From IMG/VR virus record IMGVR_UViG_3300035663_000084, positions 1-27,435 of that record: a stretch of DNA of 27,435 bases; one strand, given 5' to 3'. The notes under the pieces are model-generated. The model did not search any database. It saw only the letters and a list, made by a program, of their open reading frames with translations, and was not told where the DNA came from. Below are positions 22,955 to 27,435 of the stretch, one piece after another. Position 1 is the stretch's first letter; the number at the start of each line of letters is the position of its first letter. The position numbers were made by a program, and so were the translations under genes. The DNA is from a virus.

Positions 22955-23455
22955 ATGCCTATAACAACAATAACATTGGCACAACGTTCTGACGATGAAA
23001 AAGGTTTTGCGCTTAATGATGAAGCACATGAGCGTTTAGTTAAAGATCCAAGTGTAAAAACAGATGGTTGGCATAGCCCACATGATTTAAAAGCAGCACA
23101 ACAATGGGGAGCACCACCACAAGCTAATCAAGCTGAAATCCTCAAAAACCCAGGCGGCGCAATGCAAAGCGGTCCTGCTGAAGTGCTGATCAAAACGGAT
23201 GATAGTTTTGGTAACTTTATTAACAGTAAGTGGCGACCCATGATGGCTGTTATTTACATGGTTACCTGTACATGTGATTTTGTAATATTCCCTATACTTT
23301 GGAGTGTATTACAAGCGTTAAGTCATGGACAAGTTAACAGTCAATGGATGCCAATTACCCTACAAGGTGCAGGTTTATACCATATTGCTATGGGTGCAGT
23401 GTTAGGTTTAGCAGCATATGGACGTAGCCAAGAAAAAATCGCAGGGAAAGCTTAA
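22955..23455 (+). CDS. holin-like membrane protein (3TM GTA-holin family type)
   Basis: 166 residues: a 90-residue hydrophilic N-terminal region (polar, with DGWHSPHDLKAAQQWGAPP) and a C-terminal membrane part. SKWRPMMAVIYMVTCTCDFVIFPILWSVLQ (about 91-120) and a second hydrophobic stretch ITLQGAGLYHIAMGAVLGLAAYGRSQEK (about 134-161) follow the pattern of the 'holin of 3TMs, for gene-transfer release' family, common in T4-like phages of aquatic bacteria. It would permeabilise the inner membrane so the GH19 endolysin can reach the wall. AAGGAAA gives a good ribosome site. The long hydrophilic front is unusual for a holin and may be a regulator of timing. It lies directly before the chaperone genes. 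Confidence 0.72.
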   Translation: MPITTITLAQRSDDEKGFALNDEAHERLVKDPSVKTDGWHSPHDLKAAQQWGAPPQANQAEILKNPGGAMQSGPAEVLIKTDDSFGNFINSKWRPMMAVIYMVTCTCDFVIFPILWSVLQALSHGQVNSQWMPITLQGAGLYHIAMGAVLGLAAYGRSQEKIAGKA

Positions 23456-23456
23456 G

Positions 23457-23464
23457 TTTAAATA
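23457..23464 (+). promoter_or_regulatory. TTTAAATA octamer five bases before the dnaJ ATG
   Basis: No ribosome site is visible before the ATG at 23470. The octamer ends exactly five bases before it, the same distance as the GATAAATA before 15537. It may be a leaderless late-type start, but may also be chance in AT-rich DNA. Confidence 0.3.
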
Positions 23465-23469
23465 ACTTA

Positions 23470-24264
23470 ATGGACCATTATCAAACATTGGGTGTGGACA
23501 GAAATGCCACACCTGATGAAATTAAAAAAGCATATCGTAAACTAGCTAGTCAACATCATCCTGATCGTGGTGGAGATACTGCTAAGTTTCAATCAATTCA
23601 AGTAGCATATGATACATTAAGCGACCCACAAAAAAAGGCAGCTTACGATAGCCCTCAACCACAATTTAATGGATTTAACCCACATCAAGGTGGTTTTCAT
23701 TTTAACTTTGGTGGTCCACAGTTTGAAGATATTTTCGGACAGTTTTTTAGACAGCAAGCAAGACCACAAAAACGTATCTATACAGCAACCATTTTTGTCA
23801 CCCTAGAACAAATTGCTAAGGGTGAACAACAAACCGTACATCTTAATACACCAAGTGGTCCACAATTATTTAAGATTGATTTACCTAGGGGTATTGACGA
23901 TGGTGCTGTAGTACGGTATGATGGGCTATTGCCTGATGGGTTACTTCAAGTTAATTTCAGGCAACATAGTCATCCACTATTTGATCGTCGAGGATTGGAT
24001 ATTTATTATACAGTTGATGTTTCTATTTTTGATTTAGTCATTGGTAAAAAAATTATTGTCCCAACTATTTTAGGCAAGGAGTTAGAAATTACGATAGATC
24101 CACGTACACGTCCTAATTCAACACTTAGGTTAAATGGACATGGTATGGTAACTCAACAAGGTCAAGGTGATCAATATGTCATTATTAAACCTGTTATGCC
24201 CGAAAGTATAGATGACGAAATCATCAGAGTTTTAGAGAAACATTGTAATGTAAATACGAAATGA
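23470..24264 (+). CDS. dnaJ-like: DnaJ/CbpA-like J-domain co-chaperone (no zinc-finger region)
   Basis: 264 residues. J domain at 1-62 (DHYQTLGVDRNATPDEIKKAYRK) with the HPD motif at 30-32, so it should stimulate an Hsp70. A Gly/Phe-rich linker follows (about 63-98: FNGFNPHQGGFHFNFGG), then a C-terminal peptide-binding region with two beta domains: TIFVTLEQIAKGEQQTVHL and, later, DLVIGKKIIVPTILGKELEITI plus LRLNGHGMVTQQGQGDQYVII. The CxxCxGxG zinc region of full DnaJ is absent, so it resembles the class B/CbpA type (about 300 residues). No DnaK gene is in the window, so host DnaK is the likely partner. Its end overlaps the deformylase start (ATGA), giving coupled synthesis. Confidence 0.93.
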   Translation: MDHYQTLGVDRNATPDEIKKAYRKLASQHHPDRGGDTAKFQSIQVAYDTLSDPQKKAAYDSPQPQFNGFNPHQGGFHFNFGGPQFEDIFGQFFRQQARPQKRIYTATIFVTLEQIAKGEQQTVHLNTPSGPQLFKIDLPRGIDDGAVVRYDGLLPDGLLQVNFRQHSHPLFDRRGLDIYYTVDVSIFDLVIGKKIIVPTILGKELEITIDPRTRPNSTLRLNGHGMVTQQGQGDQYVIIKPVMPESIDDEIIRVLEKHCNVNTK

Positions 24265-24698
24265 AATTAACTAAAAGAACGTTACACCTTGAAACCAAAC
24301 CTGTAAATTTTACTTACCCAATTAAAAATGAATTATTGGGTACTGAATTATTAAAATTTATGCACAAAAGTGGTGGTATTGGTTTAGCAGCAAATCAAGT
24401 TGGGTTGCGAGACCGTGTGTTTGTTATGAGTGTAAATGACAATGACCGTGTATTTTATAACCCAAAAATCATTGATTTTAGTCAAAAAATGGTTCCATAT
24501 ACCGAAGGTTGCCTAAGTTATCCTAATGAATCGGTAGAGCTAGAAAGACCTGATACAATTATGTTAGAGTATCAAACTGCTGAAGGTAAATTCATAGCTG
24601 AATATTTTAGTAATTTAGAAGCTAGAGTTATACAGCATGAAGTTGATCACTTAAATGGAATTACAATGCATGATAGAAAATCGGAGAATAAAGAATGA
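24261..24698 (+). CDS. def: peptide deformylase
   Basis: 145 residues, slightly short for the family (about 150-170), as in many phage versions. All three motifs are intact: GGIGLAANQ (38-46), EGCLS (82-86, Cys84 metal ligand) and QHEVDH (125-130, with His126 and His130 as ligands and Glu127 as catalytic base). It removes the formyl group from nascent N-terminal formyl-Met, the first step before Met removal. Phage deformylases are known in marine phages. It is sandwiched between the J-domain and ClpA genes, with ATGA overlaps at both ends. C-terminal ribosome-binding helix is reduced, typical of phage enzymes. Confidence in activity is high. Confidence 0.94.
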   Translation: MKLTKRTLHLETKPVNFTYPIKNELLGTELLKFMHKSGGIGLAANQVGLRDRVFVMSVNDNDRVFYNPKIIDFSQKMVPYTEGCLSYPNESVELERPDTIMLEYQTAEGKFIAEYFSNLEARVIQHEVDHLNGITMHDRKSENKE

Positions 24699-26980
24699 TT
24701 ACAAATCCTGAGATTGAAAGTATTATTGAAGAAGCAATTCGTATTGCTAAAACTAAAAAACATGCTTATGTTACATTAGAACATGCGTTGTTAAGTATGA
24801 TTACCTATGATTCATTTAGAAAACTACTTGATGATTTTGGCGTAGATACTGAGCAAATGATTACTGAAGTAAATGGTTATCTAGATTCAATGAATACTTT
24901 AGTAGTAAATGCTCCTACTGATGATACTGAATCTGAAATTGCCCCTAAGAAAACTAATTCACTAGAGCGAGTTTTCAATCGTGCAGTAACACAAGTATTG
25001 TTTACAGGGCGCAGACAAATTGAAATTATTGACTTGTATGCGTCATTAATGCAAGAAACAAATAGTCACGCACATTATTTCTTATTAAAATGGGGCATAA
25101 CACGTTCTGAATTCATTCAATATTGGAACAAAAAACAAAAATCAATTAAACATAGTTCAAAACTATCTGAAGAACAAGCTAATGAAATACTAGAAGAACA
25201 TACTATTAATCTTACTCATTTAGCAAAGAAAGGTAAAATTGAACCATTAATTGGGCGTGAAACTGAAGTAGAAGATATTATTAATGTTTTAGCTAAACGA
25301 TTTAAATCAAATGTATTAATGGTTGGCGACCCAGGCGTTGGTAAAACCGTTATCGCTGAAGGTTTAGCACAACGTATTATTGATGAAGAAGTTCCACCAT
25401 TCCTACTAGAACATGAAGTATATTCATTAGAAGTAGGATCATTGCTTGCAGGATCTAAGTATCGTGGTGACTTTGAAGAAAAAGTCAAACAAGTTATGGA
25501 AGCACTAGCAAGCAAGCCAAAAACAATCTTGTTTATTGACGAAGCACATACTATGCGAGGTAGTGGTAATGGTAGTGGTGGTAGCGTAGATTTTGCTAAC
25601 ATGATTAAACCTGCTATTACTAAAGGTAATCTAAAAATTATAGCAAGTACAACATGGGAAGAATATTACGAGTCATTTGAAAAAGATCGTGCATTAATGC
25701 GTCGATTCTATCGTGTTTCTATTGATGAACCTGATCGTGATACTACCATTAATATTCTTACAGGTTTAAGTCAACGTTTGCAAAAGTTTCATGATGTTGT
25801 TATTGAAAAAGATGCTATTGAAGCATCAGTGACGTACAGTAGTCGATATATACATGAGCGTAAAAACCCTGATAAAAGTATTGATCTATTAGATGCAGCA
25901 TGTGCAAAACAACGTGTAGCTAATAATAATGGTGCAATTATTAATGAGGCTAGTATCAAAGAACAAGTTACTAGAATGTGTGGTGTTTCACCTGATAAAT
26001 TAAGCGGTGATAACTCGGATAAGATGATTAATCTTGAGGGTAATATCAAGTCTAAATTGTTTGGTCAAGATGAAACCGTTGAACAAATTCTAGAACGTAT
26101 CTATGTTAGTTATGCAGGTATTTCAAATGAAAAGAAACCTATGGCAAGTTTCTTATTTTTGGGACCAACAGGTAGTGGTAAGACTGAAACCGCACGTTTA
26201 TTAAGTGAATACCTTAGTATGCCATTGTTGCGTTATGATATGAGTGAATATCAAGAAAAGCATAGTGTTGCTGCGTTGATTGGGGCACCTCCTGGGTATG
26301 TGGGGTATGGGGAAGGTAATCTTGGTGGTGGAAAAATTATCAATGATTTAAGTAAAAACCCATATGCAATACTATTGTTTGATGAAGTTGAAAAAGCACA
26401 TCCTGACGTTTATAACCTATTCTTGCAATTATTAGATGAAGGTAGAATTACTAGTACAAATGGTAAAACTGTTGATGCCAAGAATACTATCATCATTATG
26501 ACAAGTAATTTAGGAGCAAGAGATAGTGAACGAGCAAACATTGGGTTTGGGTCAACACAAAAAACGGGTGAAGATGATAAAGCATTAAAAGAATTTTTCA
26601 AGCCTGAATTACGTAATCGTATTGATATGGTTTGTAAGTTCAAAAAGTTAGATAATCTTGCGATTAAAAAAATTGTGGTTAAATTTGTTAATGAACTTAA
26701 GTCACAATTATTATCACAGCATGATATTACGTTGAATTTAGCCGAAGACACTGTTGAATATCTAGCTAAGGTTGGGTACGATGACAAAATGGGAGCACGT
26801 CCACTTGCACGTAAAATTGATGAAGTCATTCGTGTACCGTTAAGTAAAAAGATCTTGTTTGAGCGTCTTAAATCATCGGTTGTTAATACCACAGTGGTTG
26901 ATGACAAGATCGAATTTACTGCAGAAGTAAAATTAAATAGGACTAGCGTAATTGGAACAGATGGTATTATCAGGGTTTAG
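24695..26980 (+). CDS. clpA: ClpA-like double AAA+ protein unfoldase
   Basis: 761 residues, against 758 for E. coli ClpA. An N-domain (1-145) matches the ClpA repeat pattern (KKHAYVTLEHALLSMI, SLERVFNRAV). D1 AAA+ has Walker A GDPGVGKT (211-218) and Walker B with Asp282-Glu283. D2 AAA+ has Walker A GPTGSGKT (490-497) and Walker B with Asp563-Glu564. There is no ClpB-type middle coiled coil between D1 and D2. The loop IGF at 616-618, in SERANIGFGSTQ, sits where ClpA and ClpX carry the IGL/IGF tripeptide that docks on ClpP, so it should feed host ClpP. No clpP is in the window. It overlaps the deformylase gene by 4 nt (ATGA). Full-length and intact; target unknown. The N-domain may accept host ClpS. 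Confidence 0.94.
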   Translation: MITNPEIESIIEEAIRIAKTKKHAYVTLEHALLSMITYDSFRKLLDDFGVDTEQMITEVNGYLDSMNTLVVNAPTDDTESEIAPKKTNSLERVFNRAVTQVLFTGRRQIEIIDLYASLMQETNSHAHYFLLKWGITRSEFIQYWNKKQKSIKHSSKLSEEQANEILEEHTINLTHLAKKGKIEPLIGRETEVEDIINVLAKRFKSNVLMVGDPGVGKTVIAEGLAQRIIDEEVPPFLLEHEVYSLEVGSLLAGSKYRGDFEEKVKQVMEALASKPKTILFIDEAHTMRGSGNGSGGSVDFANMIKPAITKGNLKIIASTTWEEYYESFEKDRALMRRFYRVSIDEPDRDTTINILTGLSQRLQKFHDVVIEKDAIEASVTYSSRYIHERKNPDKSIDLLDAACAKQRVANNNGAIINEASIKEQVTRMCGVSPDKLSGDNSDKMINLEGNIKSKLFGQDETVEQILERIYVSYAGISNEKKPMASFLFLGPTGSGKTETARLLSEYLSMPLLRYDMSEYQEKHSVAALIGAPPGYVGYGEGNLGGGKIINDLSKNPYAILLFDEVEKAHPDVYNLFLQLLDEGRITSTNGKTVDAKNTIIIMTSNLGARDSERANIGFGSTQKTGEDDKALKEFFKPELRNRIDMVCKFKKLDNLAIKKIVVKFVNELKSQLLSQHDITLNLAEDTVEYLAKVGYDDKMGARPLARKIDEVIRVPLSKKILFERLKSSVVNTTVVDDKIEFTAEVKLNRTSVIGTDGIIRV

Positions 26981-27435
26981 TTATACAAATCTTGTATCTA
27001 ACCATAATCAACATTGGTTATGGTATGACAAGTACAAGTATAAAACAACATTTCATATTGCACAAGCAGGTATTTTTAAGGCCTACGATGTAGCTTATAT
27101 AGATCGTGAATTAGAACGTGCTAATAATCGTGCTACTTACCAAAAAAATTTAACTGAACTTAGAAAATTTTTATTATGGAAAGAAAAATATGTAGAATTT
27201 GTTAAAACATTGACACATCGTAATGATATTACAGTGTATTCAACACGATATGATGTTTTAGAAGAAATTGCTATAACCTTACAACAACCTGAAACAGTTG
27301 AAGAAGTGCTTTATACCTTTTCTAGACCAAAAGAAACTATATACCATAAAAACCCAAAGCATAATTTTCGTGTATTTTTAAAAAGTAAAGTGTATACAGC
27401 TAAAGATATTCAGGATTTACAAGAATTTTTTACAA
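26961..27435 (+). CDS. unrecognised phage protein, 3' partial
   Basis: The frame opens at ATG 26961, overlapping clpA by 20 nt, and runs to the window end without a stop (158 codons visible). There is a weak GGA five bases upstream; no later ATG gives a better start. The protein is rich in Tyr, Lys and Asn with mixed helices (LERANNRATYQKNLTELRKFLLWKEKYVEF) and a C-terminal part HNFRVFLKSKVYTAKDIQDLQEFF. No signal peptide, membrane segment or known catalytic motif. I do not recognise the family. Its coupling to clpA suggests co-expression with the quality-control genes. Confidence 0.7.
   Translation, partial: MVLSGFSYTNLVSNHNQHWLWYDKYKYKTTFHIAQAGIFKAYDVAYIDRELERANNRATYQKNLTELRKFLLWKEKYVEFVKTLTHRNDITVYSTRYDVLEEIAITLQQPETVEEVLYTFSRPKETIYHKNPKHNFRVFLKSKVYTAKDIQDLQEFFT

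Noticed and set aside
24695-26980. ClpB disaggregase as the identity of the double AAA+ protein
   Set aside because: There is no middle coiled-coil domain, the length matches ClpA, and an IGF ClpP-docking loop is present, which ClpB lacks.

Overview
The window is a gene-dense, AT-rich stretch of a T4-like tailed phage (myovirus) genome. The identity rests on a T4-style head-completion nuclease (gp4), a small terminase (gp16), a clamp-loader ATPase (gp44), a gp31/GroES-like co-chaperonin, PhoH, and a set of small conserved proteins that I associate with T4-like phages of marine and freshwater bacteria. The host cannot be named from this sequence; an aquatic Gram-negative bacterium is the likeliest guess. 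I see no tRNA, CRISPR array, integrase or transposase, and no gap over 300 bases lacks a gene.

Layout. (1) 1-5133, plus strand: 3' end of a tail/baseplate structural gene, a small structural-type gene, gp4, gp16, a conserved protein of unknown role, and an 878-residue very acidic low-complexity protein, closed by a strong intrinsic terminator. (2) 5202-16516: a late-promoter-like octamer followed by the adhesion and lysis block. This holds a 1783-residue repeat fibre, a GH19 endolysin, a 1439-residue Ig/propeller-type structural protein, a 250-residue tail protein and a 75-residue protein. (3) 16522-20850: replication and small-gene block. It holds a fragment-like protein carrying the DNA polymerase III alpha GRGS motif, a GroES-like protein, several small conserved genes, gp44, and a HAD phosphatase with a full-consensus sigma70 promoter and its own terminator. 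(4) 20854-21621, minus strand: phoH, the only leftward gene, convergent with the HAD gene. (5) 21772-27435, plus strand: late-type promoter, two conserved T4-like proteins, a holin-like membrane protein, then a tight run of DnaJ-like co-chaperone, peptide deformylase and ClpA-like unfoldase, and a partial unknown gene.

How the genes work together. Regions 1 and 2 build and fill the head, make host-recognition fibres and supply the wall hydrolase, and the holin in region 5 would release that hydrolase. Region 3 gives replication and nucleotide functions. The most unusual feature is a phage-encoded protein-quality set: GroES-like, J-domain protein, deformylase and ClpA. The last three genes are close or overlapping and could redirect host DnaK, ClpP and N-terminal processing.

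Regulatory reading. Several GATAAATA octamers resemble the T4 late promoter and sit 20-24 nt before start codons. Two sigma70-like promoters have only six bases between the -10 and the ATG, which predicts leaderless mRNAs. The small terminase appears to start with ATT. Short C-rich patches centred on CCAGG, and G-rich ones on CCTGG, interrupt the AT-rich codon use and have no obvious explanation.
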